Below are positions 42,062 to 51,061 of a DNA stretch of 64,000 bases, piece after piece (position 1 is the stretch's first letter; each line of letters opens with the position of its first letter). The translations under genes were made by a program, and so were the position numbers. The notes below the pieces were generated by a model. It did no database searches and was not told the origin of the DNA. It saw nothing but the letters and a program-made list of their open reading frames with translations. The DNA lies in the NCBI GenBank assembly GCA_910578115.1, contig CAJTPO010000002.1, forward strand, positions 124,001 through 188,000. The letters are read 5' to 3'. This DNA is from an uncultured Lachnospiraceae bacterium. GTDB taxonomy: Bacteria > Bacillota > Clostridia > Lachnospirales > Lachnospiraceae.

Positions 42062-43111
42062 GTGGAGACGAGAGTAGTCCGGATGACGGAAGAACAGATA
42101 GACATGGAACTGATCAGGGAAGCGGGGAAGATCATCAGGGACGGGGGATTAGTTGCGTTTCCGACGGAAACCGTATACGGACTGGGTGGAGATGCACTGA
42201 ACCCGCTGTCTTCCAGGAAAATATATGCAGCGAAGGGGAGACCATCCGATAATCCCCTGATTGTCCATATCGCCGATCAGCAGGCGCTTTCGTCAATTGT
42301 TGGAGAGATACCGGGTAATGCATGGAAGCTGGCGGAAAGGTTTTGGCCGGGACCATTGACGATGATCCTGCATAAATCGGACAGGGTTCCCCGTGAGACG
42401 ACGGGCGGATTGGACACGGTGGCGGTGCGGATGCCTGCCAATCGGATCGCGCAGGAGATGATCCGGGCGGCGGGCGGTTATGTGGCGGCACCCAGTGCGA
42501 ACCGTTCCGGGCGGCCAAGCCCTACGGTGGCCAGATATGTGGCTGAGGATCTGGCAGGCAGGGTGGAGATGATCATAGACGGAGGCGATGTAGAGATAGG
42601 CCTGGAATCTACGATAGTTGATCTGACATCGGACAGGCCGATGGTTCTGCGTCCCGGTTATATTACCCGACAGGATCTGGAGAATGTATTATCCGAGGTG
42701 GAAGAAGACCGGACTCTCATGGAAGCGGATGCCGGACAGGCTCCCAAGGCTCCCGGTATGAAGTACAGGCATTATGCGCCGAAGGGGGAGATGACGGTTG
42801 TCAAGGGCGTTGAAGAACAGGTGGTGTCCTATATCAATGAGCGTTGTCGCGAATGCCGGGATGCAGGAAGAAGAACGGGTGTTATAGCGACGGACGAGAC
42901 GCTGTCCGGTTACTGCGCTGACGTCTGCAGGAGCGTGGGATGCAGGCATGACGAAGAGGCAATTGCCAGGGAACTGTATCGTATCCTGCGGGAATTTGAC
43001 GATGAGGCGGTGGAAGTTATTTATGCGGAAGCATTCGATGATTCCGGGATTGGGCGGGCAATTATGAACAGGCTGCTCAAAGCGGCAGGGCACAGGGTGC
43101 ATCTTGTATAG
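42062..43111 (+). CDS. ywlC: L-threonylcarbamoyladenylate synthase
   Basis: A 349-residue Sua5/YrdC enzyme that makes threonylcarbamoyl-AMP for the t6A modification of ANN-decoding tRNAs. The YrdC domain carries VAFPTETVYGLGGDA and the KGRPSDNPLIVHI substrate loop; SANRSGRPSPT and STIVDLT follow. A C-terminal Sua5 domain (from about residue 225, APGMKYRHYAPKGEM) is present, as in YwlC. GTG at 42062 gives the family's METRV start. Sua5-type length is normal. Confidence 0.93.
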   Translation: METRVVRMTEEQIDMELIREAGKIIRDGGLVAFPTETVYGLGGDALNPLSSRKIYAAKGRPSDNPLIVHIADQQALSSIVGEIPGNAWKLAERFWPGPLTMILHKSDRVPRETTGGLDTVAVRMPANRIAQEMIRAAGGYVAAPSANRSGRPSPTVARYVAEDLAGRVEMIIDGGDVEIGLESTIVDLTSDRPMVLRPGYITRQDLENVLSEVEEDRTLMEADAGQAPKAPGMKYRHYAPKGEMTVVKGVEEQVVSYINERCRECRDAGRRTGVIATDETLSGYCADVCRSVGCRHDEEAIARELYRILREFDDEAVEVIYAEAFDDSGIGRAIMNRLLKAAGHRVHLV

Positions 43112-43190
43112 ATACAGTGTCGGAGGGATAGACGGCCGGCAGTCACGAGGCTGACGGCTTCAGTATATAAAATAACAGGAGGGATTTAAA

Positions 43191-43622
43191 ATGATCGCGA
43201 TTGGGAGTGACCACGGTGGGTTTGAATTGAAGGAGGCTGTGATAGCGCATCTGAAGGAGAGAGGGACCGCATGTAAAGATTTCGGATGTTATGATAAGAA
43301 ATCCTGCGATTACCCTGTTTACGGGCGGGCCGTTGCGGAGGCAGTGGCCAAAGGAGAATGCGAGAAGGGTATCGTAATCTGTACGACGGGTATCGGGATC
43401 TCGATCACAGCGAATAAGGTGAAAGGGGTTCGTTGTGCACTGTGTGCGGATACGCTGACTGCGCAGATGACCAGACTGCATAACGATGCTAACGTGCTTG
43501 CTTTGGGCGGCGGCATTGTGGGACCGAATCTGGCGGTGAGTATTGTAGACGCTTTCCTGGAGACGGAATTTTCTGAGGAAGAGAAACATCAGAGAAGAAT
43601 CGGCTTGATCGAGGGGCAGTAA
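43191..43622 (+). CDS. rpiB: Ribose-5-phosphate isomerase B
   Basis: A 143-residue RpiB of the pentose phosphate pathway, interconverting ribose-5-phosphate and ribulose-5-phosphate. Motifs: IGSDHGGFELKE at the start, CDYPVYG, catalytic cysteine in GIVICTTGIGISITANK, and RLHNDANVLALGGG. Length is normal (about 145-150). GGAGG lies upstream of the ATG. Position after ywlC is common in Firmicutes. Confidence 0.95.
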   Translation: MIAIGSDHGGFELKEAVIAHLKERGTACKDFGCYDKKSCDYPVYGRAVAEAVAKGECEKGIVICTTGIGISITANKVKGVRCALCADTLTAQMTRLHNDANVLALGGGIVGPNLAVSIVDAFLETEFSEEEKHQRRIGLIEGQ

Positions 43623-43646
43623 GTACAGCCGAATGCGGAGGGGCTT

Positions 43647-44846
43647 ATGAGAGGCAGGCAGAGTGCGGCCGTCTGTGCGCTGTTTTTTCTGCTGTTTGTT
43701 TTGCTGCCTGTGACGGTACAGGCTACGGAAGAGACAAGACAGAAGATCGATCAGGCGGAGCGGGAAAAGAAGGAGACTGAGTCCAAACTGGACGAGGCAG
43801 AGGAAAATCTTGATAAACTGAATGAGCAGAAGGACTCTTTGCAGGGTGCATTGTCAACCCTGAATACGGAATTGTCACAGGTGAGTAATAATCTGAGCGA
43901 TCTGGAGGTGAAGATCTCGGATAAAGAAGCCGAGATCGAATCGCTGGACCAGGAGATTGAGCGGGTGCAGGAAGAGCTGACAATAGCGATCCAGCTAAAG
44001 GAAGAGCAGTATAAGGCCATGAAGGATCAGATCAAGTTCATCTATGAGAGAAGTGACAATCTGTATCTGGAATTGTTTTTTTCTGCGGGAAGCTTTTCTG
44101 ATTTTCTGAATAAGAACAATTATATTGAGCAGTTGTCGGCCTACGAAGAGAAGGTACTGCAGGAATACAAGGATGCTCAGGCGGCGATGGAAGCCAAGGA
44201 GGAGGAACTTCGGCTTGCCATGGAAATGCTTGAAAAGGATAAAGAAGAACTGGATGAATATAAAGTGCAGGTGGTGGCGGAACAGAGCCGTGTGTCAGGG
44301 CTTGTCAGTAAGACATCCAATTCCATCAGTGCGACTGCCAGTCAGATTTCGGAAGCCGAGGCCGAAGCATTGGCCTATGAGCAGAGAATCAAGGAACAGG
44401 AAGAGAATATCACGGCACTGAAGGCGAAACTTGCGGAAGAAATCCGTATGGCACAGCTGGCTTCCCAGTCGAGCTGGCGGGATATATCGGAAGTGAACTT
44501 TGCGGAAGGCGACAGATATCTGCTGGCCAATCTGATTTACTGCGAAGCGGGCGGCGAGTCCTACAGCGGGCAGGTGGCCGTGGGAGCAGTTGTGATAAAC
44601 AGAGTGCTGAGCGAGGTCTTCCCCAATACAGTAACGGGTGTTATATATCAATCCAGACAATTTTCACCGGTAGCCAGCGGACGGCTGGCACTGGCGTTGG
44701 CGGAGGGACGGGCCACATCCAGCTGTTATCAGGCGGCGGACGAGGCCATGAAAGGCAGTACGAATGTAGGAAACTGTGTCTTCTTCAGGACGCCGGTAGA
44801 CGGTGTTACACCCAAGTACAGAATCGGCGGCCATATTTTCTATTAA
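43647..44846 (+). CDS. Secreted cell wall hydrolase: coiled coil plus SleB-type domain
   Basis: A 399-residue exported protein. A signal peptide (residues 1-26, ending VQA) is followed by a long coiled coil (about 30-260) like that of CwlO/PcsB proteins, and a C-terminal SleB/hydrolase_2 domain (about 290-399; YLLANLIYCEAGGESYSGQ, GAVVINRV). SleB-type domains act as lytic transglycosylases; the glutamate in CEAGGES is the probable acid. The coiled coil suggests control by partner proteins, as known for PcsB with FtsEX, but no ftsEX genes are in the window. GCGGAGGGG precedes the ATG. Confidence 0.85.
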   Translation: MRGRQSAAVCALFFLLFVLLPVTVQATEETRQKIDQAEREKKETESKLDEAEENLDKLNEQKDSLQGALSTLNTELSQVSNNLSDLEVKISDKEAEIESLDQEIERVQEELTIAIQLKEEQYKAMKDQIKFIYERSDNLYLELFFSAGSFSDFLNKNNYIEQLSAYEEKVLQEYKDAQAAMEAKEEELRLAMEMLEKDKEELDEYKVQVVAEQSRVSGLVSKTSNSISATASQISEAEAEALAYEQRIKEQEENITALKAKLAEEIRMAQLASQSSWRDISEVNFAEGDRYLLANLIYCEAGGESYSGQVAVGAVVINRVLSEVFPNTVTGVIYQSRQFSPVASGRLALALAEGRATSSCYQAADEAMKGSTNVGNCVFFRTPVDGVTPKYRIGGHIFY

Positions 44847-44874
44847 GGACACAGCTTAGCCCTTCGCTTTAATA

Positions 44875-45366
44875 TTAATAGATCATGGCGTCCATGTAGA
44901 TTTCGGTAGGCTTCTGCAGTCTGGGGAAATCGCCGCGGTAGATGAGCTGCAGCAGATGATCCAGACGAAGCAGGGCTGTATCCAGCATGGCTTCGGAGAG
45001 AATGCCGGAGCGTCTGGCCGTGACGAGTTCATCCAGATCCACGACTTTGACGAAGCCGTCAGGATAGACGATCACATCGACAAGAAGATCTGTGAATATA
45101 TAAGTATCGGCAGCGGCATCCCAGGTATGATCGACGATGTCGCAGTACCAGAAGGTCATGGAATCATCGTCCCGGTAGAAACGGCTGATCTTAAAGCCTT
45201 CTGACAGATAATAGCATGAGAACCCATGGTGCAGGTCCCTGCGGGGCTTCAAGGTGTGCCAGCCGGTCACGATCATCTGGTCGTCCCGATGCAGGATGAC
45301 ATCATCTTTGAGCAGCACACATTCGTCGGGTATCAGTCTTTTGCGGTATAAAATCGGGTCTGCCAT
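44875..45366 (-). CDS. DUF402 domain protein
   Basis: A 163-residue protein with the DUF402 pattern, including FYRDDDSMTFWYCDIVDH, TYIFTDLLVDVIVYPDG and VVDLDELV. Acidic residues of this fold bind metal, and family members studied elsewhere are nucleoside phosphatases or RNA-related hydrolases; the substrate here is unknown. AAAGGAGG lies before the start. Encoded opposite to its neighbours, ending 29 bases from the SleB-type gene. Confidence 0.82.
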   Translation of the reverse strand: MADPILYRKRLIPDECVLLKDDVILHRDDQMIVTGWHTLKPRRDLHHGFSCYYLSEGFKISRFYRDDDSMTFWYCDIVDHTWDAAADTYIFTDLLVDVIVYPDGFVKVVDLDELVTARRSGILSEAMLDTALLRLDHLLQLIYRGDFPRLQKPTEIYMDAMIY

Positions 45367-45540
45367 AAAACCTCCTTTGGGTGTTGGTTCTCTGCGGTAT
45401 GGTTAAAGATATTTTGACATGGACGACAGGTAAAAGTCAATGCAATTTGCGCCATTTACATGGGAAACTTTTGCAGGAACAGAATCAGGTACGGGCTGTT
45501 AAGGGAGGGCTTGTTTTTGACACATTTTTCACAATTATAC

Positions 45541-45569
45541 TGGACATAAACAGGGGAAATGAGTATAAT
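45541..45569 (+). promoter_or_regulatory. Promoter of the ATP synthase operon
   Basis: TGGACA at 45541-45546, 17 bases, TATAAT at 45564-45569, about 80 bases before the first gene (GTG 45652). Confidence 0.65.
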
Positions 45570-45651
45570 TTGAGAAGTGGGTGTCTATGGCCACTTTATA
45601 ATTGGATTCATGCCGGTCGGTATGAATGGAGATTTGAAGAAGGGAAGAGCA

Positions 45652-45945
45652 GTGAAATATAATAGAAATGTTTATCAGGCGCTTACGATGATAACGCAGT
45701 TCGGTATTAATATGCTGGTTCCTATTTTTCTGTGTTCTTTTGCAGGAATGTTTCTGGATCGGAAGTTCGGCACTTCCTTCTGGATGATCCTGCTGTTTTT
45801 TGTCGGTACGCTGGCGGGATTCACGAATGTATTCCGGTTCGCAAAGCGGATCTATGAGACGCCGGCGGTGACGCGCAGACGGCGGCAGACGCCTGACTGC
45901 AAAACTGTTACCGGAAGCGGGGAGAGACATGAAGAAGAAGATTGA
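45652..45945 (+). CDS. atpZ: AtpZ/AtpI-like membrane protein
   Basis: A 97-residue protein with two membrane segments (about 15-35 and 42-62), the layout of AtpZ-type proteins at the head of ATP synthase operons; they have been linked to magnesium uptake or assembly of the c-ring. GTG at 45652 with AAGGGAAGAG upstream gives MKYNRNVYQALTMITQFGIN, which fits the family better than longer forms. Its end overlaps the next gene by 17 bases. Confidence 0.72.
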   Translation: MKYNRNVYQALTMITQFGINMLVPIFLCSFAGMFLDRKFGTSFWMILLFFVGTLAGFTNVFRFAKRIYETPAVTRRRRQTPDCKTVTGSGERHEEED

Positions 45946-46318
45946 CCCGACGCTGTTTGAGTTGTGTCTGGGTATTGTCCTGTATGGCATTGTATTTCAG
46001 CTTGTTTTACTTCTGGCAGCGAGGAAGATATCCTACAGTGTGGGATTGTGGATCGGTGTCGCCCTGGCGGTGGCGGGAGCTGTACATATGTGGTGGTCTT
46101 TGAACAGAGGACTTGACCTGGCGGCCAAAGGCGCCGAGAAGACGGTGGGAGCCAACAGCCTGATCAGGTATTTTGTGCTGGTGGTGATCATGATCGGGCT
46201 GGTCTATACGGATTTTGCCAATCCGATCTTTGCATTCTGCGGTTATATGGGCATGAAGGTGTCGGCCTACCTGAATCCGCTGATGCATAGAATTAATGTG
46301 AAGGTGTTTAAAATATAA
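45929..46318 (+). CDS. atpI: ATP synthase subunit I-like protein
   Basis: A 129-residue membrane protein with four hydrophobic segments, in the usual place of AtpI directly before atpB. AtpI proteins help assemble the rotor ring. Sequence similarity between AtpI proteins is low, so the call depends on position and topology. The start overlaps atpZ by 17 bases, suggesting coupled translation. Confidence 0.7.
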   Translation: MKKKIDPTLFELCLGIVLYGIVFQLVLLLAARKISYSVGLWIGVALAVAGAVHMWWSLNRGLDLAAKGAEKTVGANSLIRYFVLVVIMIGLVYTDFANPIFAFCGYMGMKVSAYLNPLMHRINVKVFKI

Positions 46319-46399
46319 CAGTTTATCCGGAGGAGGATTTCCGGTGCGGCGGTTATTTTTAAAATATATCCAATAAATCTAGTGTAAGGGGGTGAAAGT

Positions 46400-47119
46400 A
46401 TGGGACAGGGAATTATGTTATCTGCAAGCCAGGATATCGATTTTATGATTCACGGGGTCTTTTCCTATGAATTGTTCGGACAGACGGTATGGATAACGAC
46501 CACCCATGTATGCGTATTGATTGTTATGCTTGTGATCATCGGGTTCAGTATCGCTGCAGGGCGGGCCGCGAAACATGCATCTGATGTTCCGGGTACTTTC
46601 CAGAATATTGCAGAGATGGTAGTGGAGATGCTTGATAAGATGATCGGCGGCGTTATGGGTAAGTTCAGCCCCAGATTCCGCAATTACATCGGCACGATCT
46701 TCATTTTTATTCTGCTCAGCAATATCTCGGGATTATTCGGTCTGCGTCCGCCCACGGCTGACTATGGTGTGACGCTGGCGCTCGGTATCATGACATTTAC
46801 GTTGATTCACTTTAACAAGTTTAAGCACCAGAAGGTCAAAGGCGTTCTCGCAGGTTTATGCGATCCGTGGCCGATTTGGGCGCCGATCAATGTGATCGGT
46901 GATGTGGCTGTGCCGATATCGTTGTCCTTGCGTTTGTTTGCAAACGTACTGTCCGGCACGGTTATGCTGGCGCTTGTCTACGGTCTGCTCTCGAAGATCG
47001 CGATCGTATGGCCCGCGGCGCTGCATGTTTATTTTGACCTGTTTTCCGGAGCAATCCAGACATATGTGTTCTGTATGTTGACTATGACATACATTACCGA
47101 TGCCTGCACCACGGAATAG
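46400..47119 (+). CDS. atpB: ATP synthase subunit a
   Basis: A 239-residue membrane subunit forming the ion half-channels of Fo. The essential arginine is Arg178 in SLSLRLFANVLSG. HVYFDLFSGAIQTYVF is the conserved last helix. GAAAGTATG context with GGGGGTG upstream of the start. Second functional unit of the operon, followed by atpE. Confidence 0.94.
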   Translation: MGQGIMLSASQDIDFMIHGVFSYELFGQTVWITTTHVCVLIVMLVIIGFSIAAGRAAKHASDVPGTFQNIAEMVVEMLDKMIGGVMGKFSPRFRNYIGTIFIFILLSNISGLFGLRPPTADYGVTLALGIMTFTLIHFNKFKHQKVKGVLAGLCDPWPIWAPINVIGDVAVPISLSLRLFANVLSGTVMLALVYGLLSKIAIVWPAALHVYFDLFSGAIQTYVFCMLTMTYITDACTTE

Positions 47120-47182
47120 CAGGAAGTTTTTTCGTTGATCATACCATTTTTAAATTATAAGACTAAAAGGAGGAAAATAAAA

Positions 47183-47440
47183 ATGGGAGAATTTAACACA
47201 AACTTTATTTTAGGATGTTCGGCAATCGGCGCAGGTCTTGCGGTTATCGCAGGTATCGGACCTGGTGTCGGTCAGGGTATCGCGGCTGGTCATGCTGCAG
47301 CGGCAGTGGGAAGAAATCCGGGCGCCAAGTCTGATGTTACATCCACCATGCTTCTGGGCCAGGCCGTTGCAGAGACGACCGGTCTGTACGGTCTGTTGAT
47401 CGCGATGCTGCTCCTGTTCGTAAAACCTTTAGTACCTTAA
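47183..47440 (+). CDS. atpE: ATP synthase subunit c, sodium-type ion site
   Basis: An 85-residue hairpin of two membrane helices that makes the rotor ring. Helix 1 has GPGVGQG with Gln31; helix 2 has VAETTGLY with Val62, Glu64, Thr65, Thr66 and Tyr69. These correspond to Q32, V63, E65, S66, T67 and Y70, the sodium ligands of Ilyobacter tartaricus, with a conservative Ser-to-Thr change. Coupling to sodium is therefore likely but not proven. The ATG at 47183 has AAAGGAGG upstream, so the longer frame from 47135 is not used. Confidence 0.94.
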   Translation: MGEFNTNFILGCSAIGAGLAVIAGIGPGVGQGIAAGHAAAAVGRNPGAKSDVTSTMLLGQAVAETTGLYGLLIAMLLLFVKPLVP

Positions 47441-47479
47441 GGCGGAAAGCATAACATCACAGAAAGGAGGTACGAGGGT

Positions 47480-48040
47480 TTGAATATAGTAGCTACACAG
47501 ATGGTGATGGCAGCTGCGGAAATGGAGCCCAGGCTTTTTGACCTGGATATGCAGCTGCTGAGCGATGCGGTATTGATGATCATCGCTGTGTTTGCGTTGT
47601 TCTTGATCGCGTCCCACTCCCTGTTTAATCCGGTACGGAATATGATGCAGAGCAGACAGGACCGGATCAAGAGCGAACTCGACACGGCTGCGGCTGATAT
47701 GGCGCAGGCGAAGGCGTTGAAGGAAGAGTATGAGACCAAGTTAAGAGAGATCAACAAGGAAGCGGAAGAGATCCTTGGTGAAGCGCGCAGGAAAGCTCTG
47801 GCGAACGAGAACAAGATCGTTTCGGAAGCGAAGGAAGAAGCTGCCCGGATCATCGAGAGAGCCGGCGTGGAAGCTGAACTGGAGAGAAATAAAGCTGCAG
47901 ATGAAGTGAAGCGCGAGATGGTAGTACTGGCATCCCTGATGGCAGGCAAGGTTGTGAATGCAGCCATTGATACGACTGTTCAGGACACTTTGATCGAAGA
48001 AACTTTGAAAGAAATGGGTGAGAGCACATGGCTAAGCTAA
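47480..48040 (+). CDS. atpF: ATP synthase subunit b
   Basis: A 186-residue peripheral stalk subunit: one N-terminal membrane helix (about 26-48) and a long charged helix. TTG start nine bases after AAAGGAGG. It overlaps atpH by 13 bases. Residues before the membrane helix (about 25) are slightly more than usual. Confidence 0.9.
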   Translation: MNIVATQMVMAAAEMEPRLFDLDMQLLSDAVLMIIAVFALFLIASHSLFNPVRNMMQSRQDRIKSELDTAAADMAQAKALKEEYETKLREINKEAEEILGEARRKALANENKIVSEAKEEAARIIERAGVEAELERNKAADEVKREMVVLASLMAGKVVNAAIDTTVQDTLIEETLKEMGESTWLS

Positions 48041-48573
48041 TTTCAAAGACGTATGGCGACGCGCTCTTTGAGCTTGCGGTAGAGCAGGATAAAGTGGACG
48101 CGTTATTGGAAGAAATAGAGCAGTTGAAACGGGTGCTTTCAGAGAATGAGGAATTTGGCAGACTGATGAATCATCCGAAGGTCATCAAAGAGGAGAAGAT
48201 CCAGGTTGCCAGAAATGTGTTCGAAGGCAGGATGTCAAATGAGCTGCTGGGATTTCTGACCATCATCATTTCCAAAGATCGTTACAGGGAGATTGATGCA
48301 ATTCTCGACTATTTTATTGCGGAAGTGAAGCAGTATAAAGGAATCGGGGTTGCCACTGTGACTACGGCTGTTCCCCTGCGGTTGGAACAGCGCAGGAAGA
48401 TTGAGCAGAGACTGCTTGCCACGACTTCCTATAAGAAGATGGAAATGAAGTATCTGCTGGATAAGTCTCTGATCGGCGGTATGGTAATCCGTATCGGTGA
48501 CAGAGTGGTGGACAGCAGTATCAGTACAAAATTAAACGAACTGCAGAAGGAATTGCTGAAAGTTCAGTTATAA
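48028..48573 (+). CDS. atpH: ATP synthase subunit delta
   Basis: A 181-residue stalk subunit joining F1 and Fo. It has the six-helix N-terminal part (SKTYGDALFELAVEQDK) and the C-terminal VTTAVPLRLEQRRKIEQRL and DKSLIGGMVIRIGDRVVDSS motifs. Start overlaps atpF by 13 bases. Confidence 0.93.
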   Translation: MAKLISKTYGDALFELAVEQDKVDALLEEIEQLKRVLSENEEFGRLMNHPKVIKEEKIQVARNVFEGRMSNELLGFLTIIISKDRYREIDAILDYFIAEVKQYKGIGVATVTTAVPLRLEQRRKIEQRLLATTSYKKMEMKYLLDKSLIGGMVIRIGDRVVDSSISTKLNELQKELLKVQL

Positions 48574-48605
48574 ACCAAAATCTAGAAGAAAGGTGCGTAT
48601 GATCC

Positions 48606-50114
48606 ATGAATTTAAGACCAGAAGAGATCAGTTCAGTCATAAAGGATCAAATCAAGAGATATGCCGCAGACCTGGAAGTATCCGATGTGGGTACTGTTAT
48701 TCAGGTTGCCGACGGTATCGCTCGTGTGCACGGACTTGAGAATGCCATGCAGGGAGAGCTGTTGGAGTTCCCCGGCGAGGTTTACGGTATGGTACTTAAC
48801 CTGGAAGAAGATAATGTTGGTGCGGTTCTTCTCGGAAGCCAGCACAACATCAATGAGGGGGATATCGTAAAGACTACAGGACGAGTGGTTGAGGTACCTG
48901 TAGGTGACTGCATGCTCGGGCGTGTTGTGAATGCCCTTGGACAGCCGATTGACGGCAAAGGGCCGATCCAGACTGATAAATATCGTAAAATTGAGAGAGT
49001 TGCATCCGGCGTTATCACAAGAAAATCCGTAGATACACCGCTGCAGACAGGTATCAAGGCTATTGACGCCATGGTGCCGATCGGAAGAGGACAGCGTGAG
49101 CTGATCATCGGCGACAGACAGACCGGTAAGACAGCGATCGCTATTGATACCATTATCAATCAGAAGGGGCAGGGCGTGAAATGTATCTATGTTGCCATAG
49201 GACAGAAGGCATCCACGGTTGCTTCTATTGTTAAGACTTTGACGGAGTACGGCGCGATGGGCTACACCACTGTAGTTGCCGCTACGGCCAGTGAGCTTGC
49301 ACCGCTGCAGTACATAGCTCCTTATTCGGGCTGTGCCATCGGTGAAGAGTGGATGGAGAACGGCGAGGATGTGCTGGTGGTATATGATGACCTGAGCAAA
49401 CATGCCGCTGCTTACCGTACACTTTCCCTGCTGCTCAAGAGACCGCCGGGACGTGAGGCATATCCTGGTGACGTATTCTATCTGCATTCCAGACTGCTGG
49501 AGCGTGCAGCGAGAATGAACGAAGAGTACGGCGGCGGTTCCCTGACGGCGCTTCCCATTATCGAGACGCAGGCAGGCGACGTTTCAGCCTATATTCCGAC
49601 CAACGTTATCTCTATTACCGATGGACAGATCTATCTGGAAACTGAAATGTTCAACTCCGGTTTCAGACCGGCAGTTAACGCGGGTCTTTCCGTGTCCCGT
49701 GTAGGCGGATCCGCACAGATCAAGGCGATGAAGAAGATCGCGGCGCCGATCCGTACAGAGCTTGCACAGTACCGTGAGCTGGCAGCATTCTCACAGTTCG
49801 GTTCCGAATTGGATGCCGATACGAAGGAGAAGCTGGCACAGGGTGAGCGGATCAAGGAAGTATTGAAGCAGGCGCAGTATCAGCCCATGCCGGTACAGTA
49901 TCAGGTTATCATCATTTATGTGGTGACGAACAAGTATCTGATCGATGTTCCGGTGGAGGATGTTACCAGATTTGAGCAGGAACTGTTCGAATTCCTGGAT
50001 ACCAAATATCCTGAGGTGCCGAATGCGATTGCACAGGAGAAGCAGATCTCCGATGAGACGGATGCGAAGCTTAAGAAAGCGGTAGAAGAGTTCAAGGCGC
50101 AGTTTAAATTTTAA
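48606..50114 (+). CDS. atpA: ATP synthase subunit alpha
   Basis: A 502-residue F1 alpha subunit. Walker A GDRQTGKT at residues 169-176, the ALPIIETQAGDVSAYIPTN segment, and the N-terminal MNLRPEEISSVIKDQI are standard. It carries a non-catalytic nucleotide site in the alpha3beta3 ring. Length normal. AGAAAGGTG lies before the start. Confidence 0.97.
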   Translation: MNLRPEEISSVIKDQIKRYAADLEVSDVGTVIQVADGIARVHGLENAMQGELLEFPGEVYGMVLNLEEDNVGAVLLGSQHNINEGDIVKTTGRVVEVPVGDCMLGRVVNALGQPIDGKGPIQTDKYRKIERVASGVITRKSVDTPLQTGIKAIDAMVPIGRGQRELIIGDRQTGKTAIAIDTIINQKGQGVKCIYVAIGQKASTVASIVKTLTEYGAMGYTTVVAATASELAPLQYIAPYSGCAIGEEWMENGEDVLVVYDDLSKHAAAYRTLSLLLKRPPGREAYPGDVFYLHSRLLERAARMNEEYGGGSLTALPIIETQAGDVSAYIPTNVISITDGQIYLETEMFNSGFRPAVNAGLSVSRVGGSAQIKAMKKIAAPIRTELAQYRELAAFSQFGSELDADTKEKLAQGERIKEVLKQAQYQPMPVQYQVIIIYVVTNKYLIDVPVEDVTRFEQELFEFLDTKYPEVPNAIAQEKQISDETDAKLKKAVEEFKAQFKF

Positions 50115-50137
50115 TAAAGAAAGAAGTAGGTGACGCT

Positions 50138-51001
50138 ATGGCCTCAATGAGAGACATTAAAAGGCGTAAAGGCAGTATTCAGAGTACTCAGCAGATTACC
50201 AAAGCCATGAAACTTGTTTCTACCGTTAAGCTGCAGAGGGCAAAACAGCGTGCGGAGCAGTCCAAGGCATACTTCAACTGTATGTACGAGACGGTGACTT
50301 CCATGCTTGCGCGGACCGGAGGCTTGAATCATCCGTATCTGAGAGCAGGACAGTCCGGTAAGAAGGCAGTGGTCGTGATCACTTCCAACAGAGGTCTTGC
50401 GGGCGGCTATAACTCCAACATCATCAAGCTGATCACGAAGGGGGACTTCCGGAAGGAAGATCTGGAGATCTATGCGATCGGCAAGAAGGGGAAGGATGCA
50501 TTGCAGAGGGGCGGCTACCACATTGTGGCGGACGATCCGGATATTATAGAGGAGCCTTCCTATGTGGATGCGATGGCGATTACCGACCAGCTGCTGAAAT
50601 CCTATGCGGACGGCGAAGTCGGCGAGATCTATCTGGCCTATACCGGATTTAAGAACACGGTCGTGCATGAGCCGACACTGCTCAAGCTGCTTCCCGTGGA
50701 AGCGGCGAAAGAGGGAGAGAGTGCACAGAGCACAGGCAGCCGGGCGATGATGAATTTTGAGCCGGAAGACGAAGAGGCGCTTAATATGATCATCCCGAAG
50801 TATGTTACCAGCCTGATCTACGGGGGCTTGGTAGAGGCTGCGGCCAGTGAGAACGGTGCGAGAATGCAGGCGATGGATTCCGCAACAAGCAATGCTGAGG
50901 AAATGATAGATCAGCTATCACTGATGTACAACAGAGCACGTCAGGGATCTATTACGCAGGAATTAACAGAAATTATCGCAGGTGCAAATGCAATCTCATA
51001 A
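50138..51001 (+). CDS. atpG: ATP synthase subunit gamma
   Basis: A 287-residue central shaft. N-terminal MRDIKRRKGSIQSTQQITKA and C-terminal ARMQAMDSATSNAEEMI, QLSLMYNRARQGSITQEL are the conserved coiled-coil ends. It turns inside the alpha3beta3 ring. Starts 24 bases after atpA. Confidence 0.96.
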   Translation: MASMRDIKRRKGSIQSTQQITKAMKLVSTVKLQRAKQRAEQSKAYFNCMYETVTSMLARTGGLNHPYLRAGQSGKKAVVVITSNRGLAGGYNSNIIKLITKGDFRKEDLEIYAIGKKGKDALQRGGYHIVADDPDIIEEPSYVDAMAITDQLLKSYADGEVGEIYLAYTGFKNTVVHEPTLLKLLPVEAAKEGESAQSTGSRAMMNFEPEDEEALNMIIPKYVTSLIYGGLVEAAASENGARMQAMDSATSNAEEMIDQLSLMYNRARQGSITQELTEIIAGANAIS

Positions 51002-51061
51002 AAATTGGAAGAATGCACAACTGTGAGTTTGATGAATAAAAATGAGTGAAAGGAAAGAGAG

